Counted from the stretch's first letter, positions 11,145 to 23,661 are shown. The stretch: 64,000 nucleotides of DNA from Ziziphus jujuba (GCF_031755915.1 NC_083387.1:12979001-13043000); one strand, 5' to 3'. Notes: generated from the letters alone by a model not told the origin. A program made the numbers and translations.

Positions 11145-11662
11145 GAGCTTAATCAGTGGCCTTGTATTATATAATCTACAGGTCACATCTTACCATGTGG
11201 ATGCAATTAGAGAGCTGTCCCCATTAACTGGACTAATATAGTACTTCATGACAAAATTAACGATCAAGAAGATGAACGCCAATTGGAAGTGGTCCACTTA
11301 TATCACATATTTATTAGTTTTAGCAGGAATTGAAGTTAAATACAAGTTTTCATTTATATACAGGAATAATATATTCCATGCTCTCCAAGATATTTTTTAT
11401 AAAAAATTTTGATAAATATATCATCTATTGCGAATCTAACAGGTATATAAATCATCCATGACTAATAATTTATAAGGATTTAACTAGTTTACCCAGCAAC
11501 TAGGGATGCTTGGTCATGGAGAAAACAGGTTCAAAGAATTTTTTGCTGAATCCATGATATTCAGTACTGAATGCAGAAGCAGATAGAAAACAGTGTAAAC
11601 AAATAAAGTGGAAAACTAGACGCAGACAACAGAAACCAAACGAAAATAAACATTCTCTATCA

Positions 11663-11875
11663 AGGCCCTGTTTAGGATAGTTTTTGTTTATGTTTCTTCA
11701 AAGTTTTTGCTTTTGCATAAGAGATTTCTGAAAAGCTAATTTTTAGTAATTTTGCTTAAAAGCTTTTTTGAAGACCCGAAGCACTTCTGGGAAACCATTC
11801 AAATGCTCGTAGAAGTAACTTTTGAACCCTAAAAAGTCATAAGTGGATTTTCAAAAATCATGCCAAACATGGCCT
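11663..11875. mobile_element. MITE-like element with GGCCCTGTTT ends
   Basis: About 213 bp starting AGGCCCTGTTTAGGATAG and ending with the imperfect inverse ATCATGCCAAACATGGCCT. The ends form imperfect inverted repeats of about 24 bp. There is no coding capacity. The end sequence is of a type common in plant hAT-like MITEs; I see no clear target duplication. Confidence 0.6.
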
Positions 11876-12344
11876 AAATACTGCATAGATCCTACATGAA
11901 ACATCGGAAGGCAAAAAGTAATAATTAGAACATAAATTACTTTGAAGTACCTCATCAGTCTCTCTTGATTTTACTTTTCTTTCACTTATATATGTATATA
12001 CACACACACACACACACATTGAGTAAATATTATAATGGACGGCTTTCACTTTGCCAAGATCTTATAATTTTATTTTTATTTTTTATTTTTCATCCTTTGA
12101 ATTGCTGGGATCATGCAATCGAATGAGGCACCCACATAATTCTCTGAGGCTAGCTTGCAATAAAGAATCCAAGGCGAAATTTGACCGAAATTTAGAAATA
12201 GGTTACAAGTTATTAATTATGAAGTTTATTACAAACCGCATATGAAAAGCACCCTTTTTAATATTCTTGATTAATTAACAAGCTTTTTATTTTAGATAAT
12301 ACAGCATGTTGTTCATTTATGTAGCTTCATAAATCTAAAATCCT

Positions 12345-13022
12345 CTACTTTCCATACTTGGCCTTGTAACCAATCCAAAGTTGATCAACAGTCTTGCCAA
12401 GCAGCACAACAAAATAATTTGGACTATAACCAGTTCTGGTTTTCTTGTTCAATTCAGCCACAAACCCATTTCTAAGATCATTTAAATAATCCAAAAACCT
12501 AGCAGTAACATCATAACCTTGGTCCCACCTGTCTCCCCCACCTGGCTGGAGCCAATGGCTTGGTGCATAGCCAGCCTTCAATCTCACAAAGTCGGCAATT
12601 CCTTCAATCAACCCACCTGGGGTCTGTCCGTTCCCATTCCACTGCCAAATATGTGTACTCTCATGATAAAGTATACCGGTGATCTCCCTTTTCACATCGC
12701 CGGAGTATCCCCCTATGTACCTCGCGCTTACATGGATCTCGTTGTTGATTGCGAACGCAATACCTCCAATGTCCTCGATGATCAAAGTGACTTTCTGCAC
12801 ATTTTTTCGAGTCGCAGCACTTTTTTGCTGGAATAGCTTCCATATGAAATCCGTGGCAGATATCAGTGTTTGCTTGCTGTATTCGGCTCCAATCTCCTTG
12901 TCGAAACGGGCACCGCCGGTGGTTGATCCCGCAGTGTTGTTGACCACGTATTTGACTGCATGGATTCCATGGATGGTTACGGCTGCTAGGATGCAGAAAA
13001 GGATGAACAAATGGTGAGCCAT
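12345..13022 (-). CDS. Basic secretory protein (BSP/PR-17 family), copy 1
   Basis: An intronless gene for a 225-residue protein. Residues 1-22 form a typical signal peptide ending near GIHA, so the product should be secreted or apoplastic. The body matches the plant BSP family (PF04450, NtPRp27-like, PR-17): IGAEYSKQTLISATDFIW, INNEIHVSARYIGGYSGD, then the zinc motif HESTH at residues 120-124 within LYHESTHIWQWNGNGQ, then LIEGIADFVRLKAGY, whose Glu or Asp could be the third ligand (inference). The C-terminus LLGKTVDQLW is typical. Family members are induced by pathogens and stress and are proposed metalloproteases. A TATA box lies about 80 bp upstream of the ATG, and an AATAAA signal (12286-12291) follows the stop. 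It appears intact. Confidence 0.95.
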   Translation of the reverse strand: MAHHLFILFCILAAVTIHGIHAVKYVVNNTAGSTTGGARFDKEIGAEYSKQTLISATDFIWKLFQQKSAATRKNVQKVTLIIEDIGGIAFAINNEIHVSARYIGGYSGDVKREITGILYHESTHIWQWNGNGQTPGGLIEGIADFVRLKAGYAPSHWLQPGGGDRWDQGYDVTARFLDYLNDLRNGFVAELNKKTRTGYSPNYFVVLLGKTVDQLWIGYKAKYGK

Positions 13023-13101
13023 TTTATGTATTTTTTTTTCTTTTTCTTAAATAACTTTTTGATTTGGGTTATGAAGAAAATGTGATATATTTCATTATGG
13101 T

Positions 13102-13108
13102 TTATATA
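13102..13108 (-). promoter_or_regulatory. TATA box of BSP1
   Basis: The minus strand reads TCTATATAAAC about 80 bp before the ATG. The same element at the same distance precedes BSP2 and BSP3. Sequence similarity to the BSP2 upstream region continues to about 13270. Confidence 0.7.
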
Positions 13109-13299
13109 GAGAGAATAACAGGAATATATTTTTGGTACAGAAATTGCTTATGGAGCACTTGTGAAATCTAATAATGTGGTCTTGAAAGTTATGGTGTTGG
13201 TCATGAAGGAATATTGACTTTTCCTTTCCCTTGGTCACTACCCTAATCAAATTAAATTACCAACGAATGAACTTATCCGACAAAACAAGGTGCGGTCTG

Positions 13300-16200
13300 A
13301 TCCAATTAACGTTTTTGTTAATGGGAAAAAAAAAAAAAAAAGTGGTAAATTCTCTCTTTTGTTAAGACTTTGGGTTCATTCAATTCACTTGTATTCTAAT
13401 ATTGTTTTTTTCAAGTATATTCTTAATACATTTACAACTAGGTGAAGCCTATGAATTCGTATTCTTTAGGATATTTCTTTGGTTCTTTCGGTTAAGTAAA
13501 CCGAATCAGATTGTAATATTCAAGATAATCAAGATCAAGTTCAAATAAATCACTCAATTCGCGTCGGATAGCTACATGACCTACTATTACTATCATATAT
13601 TTTTAAGTATGCTTGTTTTGGGTTCATAATTAAGCTCTCAAAGTTTGAAAAGAGTGCTTGTTTTGGGTTCATAATTAAGCTCTCAAAGTTTGAAAAGAGT
13701 TGAGTGGGTTTCGGTTAGTTAGTGAGAGCTAGTGCAGTGAGAAGAGTGTAGAGTGCTACGTCTGTCATGATTAGTCCAAAAGGTTCGTATGGTGTGGCTC
13801 CCCCAGCTATATGTAATGGCTTATATAAATGTGTGTGTAAAGAGTCTTAAAGTTATTAGTCTAATATATATACAACTGATTTTAGCCACAACAATAGGTT
13901 CCTCCATGTGCAGCTTACTCCTTCCTTGTATATTCAATTAGTCCATGCATAGAAGTAGTTTTCATATGATTAACGGTTTTCTATATTGGTTATCAAATCA
14001 TGTATAAATGTAATGGTAATACATGAATGAAAGTATGCCTTAGCTTTTTTCTCAAAATGTTCATGGTGTGAAAAAAGTAATTCATGTAGTGGGACAATAT
14101 CCCATATTTTAAGTCATAGATTAGAAAAATGTATATTTGCTTTTGTCTTGTTCAAGGTATGGCTCATATTATGGTAAGGCATGGTGCATGGCAGCTTTCT
14201 TTAAAAAAAATATCTTGCTTTGTTCTTGCTGGAACACTCTTTTGTGTTCCTATCAATACCGATGTAAGGGTGATAACCGTGTAAGGCAATGAAGCAATAA
14301 AAAGTTTACTCATTTAGTACTTTCTCATTACTCCTCCAATCCGTGGCTTGCATTCTCTCTTCTATTTTCTTAAATTATCTACCTCTTGCAACTTATAACT
14401 TCCATTTCTTTAAAATATTATTTAGCACCCAACATATTTTGGGCATTAGAGCTAACCTCTTAATTCTTCTTCATCCATATTTCCAAAATCTGTTCATAAG
14501 CAAATCCCTTTACAATGACCTCGTCAAATCCTACCATTAATTATTCTCCAAATTTATTATCCTTATCTCATGGGGGAAAATTATGATTTTTAGAGTTTTC
14601 AAATGAAAACCCTGTTTATTTCTTAAGATCTTTATGAAATGGTAGAAAAAGGCTTTTTGGATTTATAAGAAGGTCAATCCTTGGCTACATGGACCTAAGC
14701 AAGGTAGAAATAATACAAGGAAAATATGAGGACAGATGCAAGAGCTTTACTCTTCAGCCACAGGGGGTATGTAAATCTATCTTTCTTATGTATAAAATCA
14801 ACTCGCAATTACACAAATCATTTTCGCGTAATAAAAATAGAAAAATAGTATTATCATATCCAAGGGATTAAGAACCTGTTTGGCTGTGATAGTTGGTGGC
14901 CTAAAAGCGCTGTAGAAAGCATAAAAATACTTCCTATAGTATTTGACTAAAAAAATCTAAAATCATTCTTAGTGATTTTGTTGTAAAAAAAATTACCAAT
15001 TTGGTAATTCAATCACTCCTAAACATATCCTAAAAGTTAAATACTAAAGATAATTAGGCTTTCAAAACATTTGAACTGCCTATTAAAATGTCAATTAAGT
15101 AAACTAGAATTAAACAAAAGCAAGCAATTAAAAAATTAAATCAATTTGAAGTAAGATAGAGAATCCAATAATTATGAATACTAGGACAATTGATTTGCCT
15201 ATTACCAATCCCAATTTAATTATCTAATCATGTGAATTTAATTAACTAGTAACTTTGTTAACCTCACTTAATCACAAAATTAATCAAGAATAATTTTTAC
15301 TCACAATTGATAATATTCATATCGGCCTATAAATTAAATCATGCAAATTCATTAAACATAGCATGAAACAAAATTATGTTCCAATTAATTATGGATTCAT
15401 GTAAGTCATTGAGATCCATAATATTATCTTTTTCTACACTCAAATATTATTAAAATCAATTAATCCTTCCAGCCCATGAAATCATTAAACATACTAATAA
15501 TATATTACAAAAACATGTTACTAATTAAATAACATTCAGCATACATTAAAGTAATTAAACTTTCATAACTAGGTTACATCATAGTCCTAGCTATGGAAAT
15601 TAGTTCATGGCAAAACTAAATTTTACATTCATAATTATAAAAAAAATAAGTTTTATAATTAAAATGTTAAGAGAAGAAAAAAAAAAAAACTAGTGAAGAA
15701 ATCATCTAAAAGCTCTCTAAGCTATGGTTTTCCCACATATATGCATTTTCCAAACTCTCCAATTAATCTTTCAAAACTCTAAAACCCTTAAAAAAAAACT
15801 TGAGAAACTCTAAAAAATTGGTATGTTTCTATTAAAACCTTCTAAATAACTCTCTAAACTTGTGTTTCTTCCTTTAATGAGGTAAGAACTGTATTTTAGA
15901 CGTTGAGACATTTTTCTTTTCTCTTTATTTTTAATGGCAAACTCTTGCATGACACTTATTTTTATTTATTTATTTACATAACAAATTGTTCGGACGAGTT
16001 TTAATGGATAAAAGAGGCTTTTTGAGTTTACTTGCTCTCCACAACTTTCTTTTTCTCTATCACTTTCTACTTCTAAAAATGTTGTTATTTAGTATAATTT
16101 ACCATCAACAAAGTATATAACATGGCATGTGCCCCATAAAAGATAAATTAACAAATTACCGCTACTTGTCCTTATTTTGGATCTTGAATTGCCTTGATTT

Positions 16201-17849
16201 CTCTCTTGATCATTGATGAATATTTAACTAGAATATTTAAACTTCTAGAATCTTCCTTAAGTATCCAAAAAGAATCTACACACATCTTGAGTTATAGGTC
16301 TAGGAATTAACTTTCGCGGGTGGGGATGCGATTCGGGGTCCACATGAAATCTTTGGCTCAGCGAATGATCTTATGGGGAATCTTCAAAAAATCTTTTAGA
16401 ATCCTAGTCCGATTAACCTCAAATCTTGGTTTCCACCATAATTCGATCCAAAAAATCAATTCTTGAGGTTGTTTTCCAAAATTCTTCTCCTTTACATAGA
16501 TTTAGAAACATAGAAAACTCAAAAAGGTATATTTAATTTAGATTTTAAAAAACGTCTAAGTGCTTAAAAAGTTTAGGTATATTTAGTTAAAACTTTTAAA
16601 AACATTTCTAAAATTAGGGGTATTTAATATTGACTTTTATAAACTTTTAATAAGTCTTAAGAAGTTTTGAGGTATTCAATTGTAGCTTTTTAAATGCCCA
16701 CAAAATTAGAAATATTCAATATAGATTTTACTTTTATAGAGAATGGATCTTTGTAAACTTTTCTAGACTTTTGGGCAATTGGTATATGTATCCAAAGTCA
16801 TGATTTATTTCTCATTCTCCCTACAACTTTAATAGACTTTTCAAAGAAGAAACGACACATCTAGCAATGAAGATCACGATCATGAGAAAAAAAAAGAAGA
16901 GAAATGTGAGAAATGTCCAGTCAAGAATACAGAACTTTTCTGGTAATTTTCATATAATAGAACATTGATGTGTGTATATATATTTTGTATTGCATATAAT
17001 TTTTTTTATAGTTTTATTAGGTTTTCTCATAATACTTTCTTTTTTTTTTACGGTTTTAGGATTTTATTTTTTTTTTTAATTTTTGTTATTGTTGTGAACG
17101 ACTATGTATATGCAATCAATTTTGTTAAGAAAAATCAACGTAAATGAGCATGAAATCCCTATGTTTCAATTTTTTTGCAACTTTGACCCTTTGGTACCAT
17201 AACTGATATGTGAAAACGTCTTAGCCAAAAATAAAATAAAGTAAAAGAAAAATAGAAAAAAAAAAGAAAAAAAAAATTGATATGTGAAAACGAAGAAATA
17301 TGCACAAAGCCAATTAAAAAAACGTTGAAAGATTATTGTCACTTTTGCTACTCTTTTATGCTTTTTGTCTTTTTGGATGCGTTCTTTTATTGGCTCAATG
17401 GTTATGCTCTTTTTTGTCAAGTACCTTTTTTTTTCTTTTTCTTTTTTATCCATGTAAACTGCAAATTAATGATTTCCCATGTAAACTGTGAATGCTTAAT
17501 TTTTTTGCTACTGATAATTTTTTTTCATATATTAATTTCCATATTTTATTGCACTTATTTAGATGAGTAATTCCTTATAAATTTTATATTTCCATTGCAT
17601 ATTCTGCATAAAGCATGCAAACAGATAAAATTGTGCCTAGGATGAAGAAAATTTGGTCACTATTTGATTTGTTTTATTTTCTTTAAAGTACGTACGTCTT
17701 CGTGTTTTTGCTTATTTGAGCTTCTATTTTTTTTTTTTTTTTAATTGTGGTGAAAGTTTATTTGAACTCGTTGATATATATGTTAAATTGTTGAAGTTAA
17801 TATTTAGAGTTATAATTATTTATCACATTTCATGTGCAGTCTATTTAAC
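13300..17849. other. Gene-free interval
   Basis: AT-rich sequence without a supportable gene on either strand. It contains poly(A/T) runs (13326-13340, 15680-15690, 17260-17275), a perfect 45-bp tandem repeat at 13610-13699, and short unsupported open frames made of simple sequence. The start of a Myb/SANT-like pseudogene marks its right edge. Confidence 0.6.
13610..13699. repeat. Perfect 45-bp tandem repeat
   Basis: Two identical 45-bp units, 13610-13654 and 13655-13699, each starting TGCTTGTTTTGGGTTCATAA and ending TTTGAAAAGAG. Perfect identity suggests a recent duplication. Confidence 0.93.
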
Positions 17850-20800
17850 CGAAGATTCAAACCAAGGAAATGAAAAAAAATGGAAAGGTAAAAATATGGA
17901 AAAATATAGAAAATGGATGATGGAAGAAAACAATTAGTTAATAAGGCTTGGTTGATGCTGCCAATTATGGGTGACGTGATTAAAATGGTTCATTTAGTGA
18001 GCAAAAGTAGAAAAAAGATACTCCCAGTTCTTATTGTAAATCTTGGGTGTCAAACGACTTAAAAAGAATATTTAAGTCGTATGAAATGGTTAAAAGGACA
18101 ATATAACAACTATTCTCAGCTTATGCGACAAAACTCTGGATTTGGATGGGATGCCATACTGCTACATACCAATGAATTACGGGAGGATTACTTTGAGGTG
18201 AGACTTTTTAATTTATAGGCGAAAAGTTTAGTGTTTGTATTGCACTGTTAAACTTGCTAGCTAAGGATGTTATTGGTACTTGTATTATTACTGTTATTGA
18301 TAATATTTGGAGACATACTGCAATATTTCATTACTATTATATTTAATATTGTTATTGGTAATTTGGAGGCATATTATGGATTCATCCCCACATTTTAATT
18401 TATTATAAGTTATTAGTTAAAAATAATGAGTTAATGACTTGAGAAACAATGGTAACTCATTTTGACCTTCCAAGACCTGTAATTGTTGCATTTTAAGTAA
18501 GCTCTCCCTTTGTAAATTGGTACTGAATTAGTGATTGCATGTCGTTTTGATAATATCTTCAAGTATGCATTATTGGCCTCAAATGTGCATTGTTCGCTTC
18601 TTTTTATTTTATTTTAAGTAGTTTGATTATCTTGTATTCCTGATAATCATTTGTAAGACTGATTTAATATTAGTATATATGTTTGCTTATGATTAACGAT
18701 GTAATTTTCTTCAACAACTATTTTAAAATTATTTCAACATGTTACCTTTTTTTTTTTTTTTCGCTGACTAATTGTAAAATCTAGCTTCTTGATTAGAGAT
18801 GTAAACCAAAAAATAAAAATAAAAACAAAAAAGAAAAAATCCTTGAGAAACCTTTGCTGCATATTGTCTTTCATTCTTGATAATTTAACAAGACTTGCAA
18901 AACAGAGAGGATGCTTGGTGGTTTTTTCTTTTGTTTTTTTTATAATTTCTTTCATTATTGCTGTAGATATTGAAATCCGAAATTCTTGCCAATCAAGTAG
19001 TATAACAATATACTAAGGATGTCATGTTTCATATACTAATACTAATTTTCTTTTTCTTCTCAGTCTCATGCTATGCATAGGAGTTATTGTAACACCCCAT
19101 CCCAAAGTACAACGGAAATTTTTCAACTTTGACCGTTGACCGTTGACTAAAGGGGGTCAAAAGTTGACTTTTTGTTCCGGTTGGAATTCTAGGTTGACTG
19201 AGGTACCGCTACGATGTACACATTGGCACGAGTTCGTAGACTAGTAGCACGTTGAAAACAGAACTACGGTTTGAAAGTTATGAGCAAAACAAGTTAAGGT
19301 CCAAACTGTCCAAGGGGTGCCGGAGTTGACTTTTTATTCATGCAAAGTTGAGCTTTGACTCATGCATGGTTGTGAAATACTAGTTGATACGAGTCCGTAG
19401 ACTAGCGGCACATCCGATTTGGACATGTGGTTTGGAAGTTATGGACCTGTAGAGTTTTTCAAATACTGTATTATTTTAATATTATTTTTAAACGCGTAAC
19501 GATGTGCCACGTGTGACTTAATAAATGTGACCATGTGTCACCATGGTGAAATGCCACATGTCAACCATTTTTAATATCAAATTATTTTATTATTGTTGTT
19601 TTATGTAATAATATTATTTTTAATATTGTTTAATTAATTTTAAATTATTTCTTTTTACTCTTTTCCTTTTCTTTTTCTTTTTTTCTTTTTTTTTCTTTTC
19701 CCCACGTGGGAAAACACCTTCTCTTTTCTTTTTCCTTTCCTTCCCTTCTTCTTCCCCGAGCCCGTCAAAAAACCAGCAGGAATTTTCCCTCTCTCTCTCT
19801 CCTTTGACTCTCTCCCCCTCTCTCTTTGACCGACCGCTTGGCTGAATTTCAGTAGCCGGACGGCCACACGCGCCGGCCACCGGTGAAGCCCAACTCCTCG
19901 CGACCTCAGCCTCCAATTTTCCCGGCCAGTCGCCGCCGGACGTGCCCAGATCGGGCCGGTGAAGTCAGAGGCGACCGATTAAGTTTTTCCGGCGATTCTC
20001 GCCGTTTCCGACCAACCCAGCCTGATCCATACCTCTATTCCACCATTTTTGACCCCTTTGAGTCCATTTCAGGGGTTAGATTGCCCAAAATCCCCACCGT
20101 TTGAGAGATCCCTCAAGTTTAAATTCAGCCGAATCTTTCCAACCAAATTCCGGCCATCGCCGGTCGAATTGAACTCAATGGAGGTCAGTAATGTGATCTT
20201 CATCTCACAAGATTTTCATAGACATATAATTTGTCAATTTTGGATAACGTTTGTGTTTGACCCCCCGGGTACCGGATATTATTTATCCGAATAAAATATT
20301 AATTTATTTGACTGTGTGTGAATTGTGTTCTAGGAGTACGGGTGAGTCGTGGAATTGATCCCATGGTGGATCATGGTTTAATTGCGTGCTCCAGGTGAGT
20401 GACCCACCTTTAATAAATATTTTGGGGTAATTAATTATATTTAATTGTTGTTAAATTGGTATCTGAAATTATGCTCATGTGGTGGAATTTAAATATAGTC
20501 GGAAAAAAATATTATTTTATATATATTTACCCGTTGGTGCTAAATGGAATTTTTTGGTTATTAAAAAATCCCCGATTTTTATTATTGTGATTAAATGGTA
20601 TTTATTACACATGAGCAAGTATTTTCAGTAATTCGTTGTGTTTGGATTTTATATTATTTTTGGGCATAATTGGTTTGAATATTCTAAGAAAATTATTTGT
20701 TCAAATTGGTGGTTTAATTTTCATAATTATGCCCGTGGTATATTATTTATTGAACCGCGTGTTGCAAGGAAAATTATTTTTATCCGTTATCGATGTTTTC

Positions 20801-22449
20801 GTACCGATTTGTTGAATTAAAATATGTGGGATGGTAAGTGTGAAAATTTGGTATATTTCCCACGGTAATTTTGGAAAACGGTACGGTTGGTTTAATAATT
20901 ATTTTAGACGCATTCACACAGTATTGGTGTTCTGATATATGTATATGTGGTTCAGCGCGCAAGTATTATTATTTCTCTCGTGAGTTGCCATTGGACCGTG
21001 GGCAGGCAAGTCTTATATAGTGCACACAGCCGCCCCCCTCCTTGGCCGGGATGATGGTTTCAATAGCGGTACTGTCGGGACGCCGAAGTGCCGTTTGCAA
21101 GTTTTTCTCTTTAATCTCCTCGCCAGTCGGTGCTCAGGACGCTGGGTATCGGAGGGCATCACTGGTATATGGTGTGGTACGTCAAGTACAAATTTTTCGG
21201 ATAGAAGTTTCAAACCCCAAAGAGTACAAAATTATTTATTATAATTTATTGCAGTTTATTTATATTTGGGGTATTTATTTATTTATTTGTTGTTTATTAA
21301 ATTATTTGGTCCCTTGGTTTTCGTGAAGTACGAATATCAGGTTTTGTGAAAATGTTTTAAAAGGGAAACATTTCCAACGGAGTGAATAGTGAGGGTTTTG
21401 AGAGAAAATATTACCTTCAAATGTTTATTTATTTATTTATGTAATTGTTCGGTATGGATTAATTAAATTCCTTTATTTTTATATTATTAATATCAAAGGT
21501 GTACAGTAGATAGGGTCACTCACTGAGATGATTAGCATCTCACGTTTTTAAATTCCGTTCCCCTAGGTCCAGGTTGAGAGACGTTGATCGTCCGGGGCGA
21601 GCCCGACGTCTCAACTCGTTACCGAAAGTCCAAGAAGTATTTCTTCCCATTTTCCTCTTCATCTTGTATTGTTTCCGTATCTGTCATTGTATTAATTCAT
21701 ATTTATTTGTATAATGTTCTGTATACTGTATTGGACATGTAGTTATTATCTATGCACTGATTTACTGTTATTTTGAAGTGCTGTAAATTTGTGGAATCAA
21801 ATTGTAGTATCGTGGGAGGAATAAGGGGATGAATATAGAAGTGTGTTTTCAGTGTAGGAAATTTTTGGTTAGTCCTACCCTTAGGGGAGGTGCTGCCGGA
21901 TTTTCCGTTGGAAGGTTCGGTGGTATTTCCCTGGGATCAGGGCTTGTCTAGGGTTCCGGGGAAGAAATTCTGGACGGGTCCTGACAGTTATCCTACAGAA
22001 ACTTTTTCGGACTATGAAGATATAAAAATTGCAATTAGAAAATGGAACTGCAACTGGGAGATACTCAATTGGATTAGGAGAAGACAGAAGTGCTAGAACA
22101 TTTGAAGAAGAAGACAATAGGGTTGGTGGTTTGGATGACATGACATATGATTCATTGACTAAGACATTCATGCAAAGTGATACACATGATAGTAGAAATT
22201 AAAGGAAAATCTAATTTATTTGAGGCTAATAGTTCTCATTCAGATGTTCTAAGCAAGCTTATCCAAAGTTTTGACAAGTTGAATCAAACTATTGATTCAA
22301 TAGATGCTAGAGAACATAGTTATTGGAATGTTATCAAGAATATCCCAAACTTGAATAAACGTACTCATTTCAAAGTACTTAAGTTGCTTAATACTAGAGC
22401 AGAAAAGATTGACTTCTTAAAAATGACTCTCGAAAAGCATGCAGACTAG
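17850..22449 (+). pseudogene. Myb/SANT-like DNA-binding protein gene, broken by a solo LTR
   Basis: Exon 1 (about 17850-18197) encodes in broken frames GNEKKWKGKNMEKYRKWMME and then NYSQLMRQNSGFGWDAIL. This is the pattern of the plant Myb/SANT-like domain (PF12776, L10-interacting MYB / At2g29880 type). It ends at a 5' splice site (GAG/GTGAGA). The intron runs to a 3' splice site at 19063. Exon 2 starts SHAMHRSYPTETFSDYEDIK; it is split by a solo LTR at 19088-21986 and resumes at 21992. A frameshift near 22037 and another near 22195 follow. The C-terminal part (22177-22449, SDVLSKLIQSFDKLNQTIDS) ends at a TAG. Stops also occur in exon 1 (for example near 17936). It was broken before or after the LTR insertion; the order cannot be told. 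Confidence 0.75.
19088..21986 (+). mobile_element. Solo LTR A, TGTAACACCCC family
   Basis: The 2899-bp unit starts TGTAACACCCC and ends GGGTCCTGACA, and is flanked by the 5-bp duplication GTTAT at 19083-19087 and 21987-21991. No polyprotein motif is present, so it is best read as a solo LTR left by recombination between the two LTRs of a large retrotransposon. A pyrimidine-rich and then GC-rich stretch at 19650-20170 resembles a promoter and 5' leader. It is related over most of its length to the inverted copy at 25156-28788. Confidence 0.87.
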
Positions 22450-22944
22450 GTAACCTTCTAATTAGAAGAATGAATTTTTTTTTCTTGATATATTAATTAG
22501 TAATCTTTTCAATTGCTTTTGGATTATTATTGTTTGGAATTTATTATAATTTTGAACTTTTAACAAATTATTTCGTTTAATGCTTTTTTTTTATTGTTAT
22601 AATTTGAAATGCTCCCATCAATGTAGAAAAATATGTGAGAAGATTATTCTACCTATAAAGATATTATTTTGAAAATTTCAGATAAAATAGTTTTAGAATT
22701 TTTCAAAAATACATAGTTGCCCTTAATTTATTATACAATATTAAATTTAATTACTTATAATTTCCAACTTTTCTATTATTCACTAAACATAACATAAGAA
22801 AAATTAATTTTCAAGAAACTAATTCTTAGGAAACTAAATCCTAAAAATCAATTTCCCTTCCAACTTACATACTTGTCAAACGGGATCTTAGGTTAAACAA
22901 TAATCCTAGACGGCTCAATTCAATGGTATCATCTCTTTTTCTAA

Positions 22945-22996
<52 letters not shown>

Positions 22997-23240
22997 TATT
23001 TGTAAAATAAAGATGGGTTCACAAACATGTTAGGGTTTACAATTAGGCCATGAGAAACATATAAGGTTTTTTTTTTTTTTTTTTTTTTGGTTTAATGGGC
23101 CAACCAAAATAATAAAGAGAGAGTGACTCTAATGGGCCTTGTTGTAATGTTAGTCAAATACAGTATCAAATCCCATTATTGGAAAATTAAGACCCAATAA
23201 CCTGATTATGCTTAGTCCACATAATTATTCTAATAGTATA
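22450..23240. other. Gene-free interval with (AAT)n
   Basis: The former 3' flank of the Myb/SANT-like gene, followed by an (AAT)n microsatellite at 22944-22996 and a poly(T) run at 23066-23088. No gene seen. Confidence 0.7.
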
Positions 23241-23661
23241 TGTGAAGTCCCACATCGATTGGAAAAGGGAACGAAGCATGATTTATAAGCATGTGAATAC
23301 CTTTCCCTTGTAAATGCGTTTTGACAAAACCATACGAGCTGGGCTTAAAGCAGACAATATCCACATGCGGGTGGTCTGAGCTGTTACAATTGGTATCAGA
23401 GTTAGTACCTGGATCGGTGTGCCAGCGAGGATGCTGGGCCCCAAGGGGAGAGGATTGTGAAGTCCCACATCGGTTGGAAAATAGAACGAAGCATGGGCCC
23501 CAAGGGGAGAGGATTGTGAAGTCCCACATCGGTTGGAAAAGAGAATGAAGCATGGCTTATAAGCCTATAGATACCTTTCCCTTGTGGACGCGTTTTGACA
23601 AACCATGCAGTCTGGATCCAAAGCGGCCAATATCCACATGCAGGTGGTCTGAGCTGTTACA
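23241..23661 (+). mobile_element. TRIM retrotransposon
   Basis: A 421-bp miniature. The left LTR 23241-23388 and right LTR 23515-23661 both start TGTGAAGTCCCACATCG and end GAGCTGTTACA. Directly after the left LTR is TTGGTATCAGAGTTAG, a tRNA-Met-type primer site. A purine tract (CCCCAAGGGGAGAGGA) precedes the right LTR. There is no coding capacity, so it moves only with proteins from other elements. Flanks are GTATA and ATATA, an imperfect target duplication. A 59-bp piece (LTR start plus purine tract, 23456-23514) is duplicated in tandem just before the right LTR. Confidence 0.9.

Larger units (their letters stand above)
9530..11340 (-). other. Orphan upstream block of a lost BSP gene copy
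   Basis: From 9530 to 9830 the sequence aligns with the promoter of BSP1 at 13070-13270. Shared pieces include AAATGTGAT, a TATATAG box-like stretch, ATATTTTTGGTA, GTCGTGAAAGTT against GTCTTGAAAGTT, and TCTACCCTAAT against CACTACCCTAAT. Farther right, 10700-10900 (CATGACTAACATTCT) and 11040-11240 (GATGCAATTAGAGAGCTGTC) match 32120-32200 and 33790-33910 upstream of BSP2. The order is collinear, so this is the upstream half of a duplicated BSP unit. No BSP coding sequence remains to the left of 9530. Two MITE-like inserts and a foldback interrupt the block. Confidence 0.6.

Noticed and set aside
12519..12843. Open frames overlapping BSP1 on both strands
   Set aside because: They are shadows of the BSP1 coding sequence in other frames; the same shadows recur at BSP2 and BSP3.
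17166..17570. Open frames on both strands rich in Phe or Lys
   Set aside because: They follow poly(A) and poly(T) runs; no domain or conserved motif is visible.
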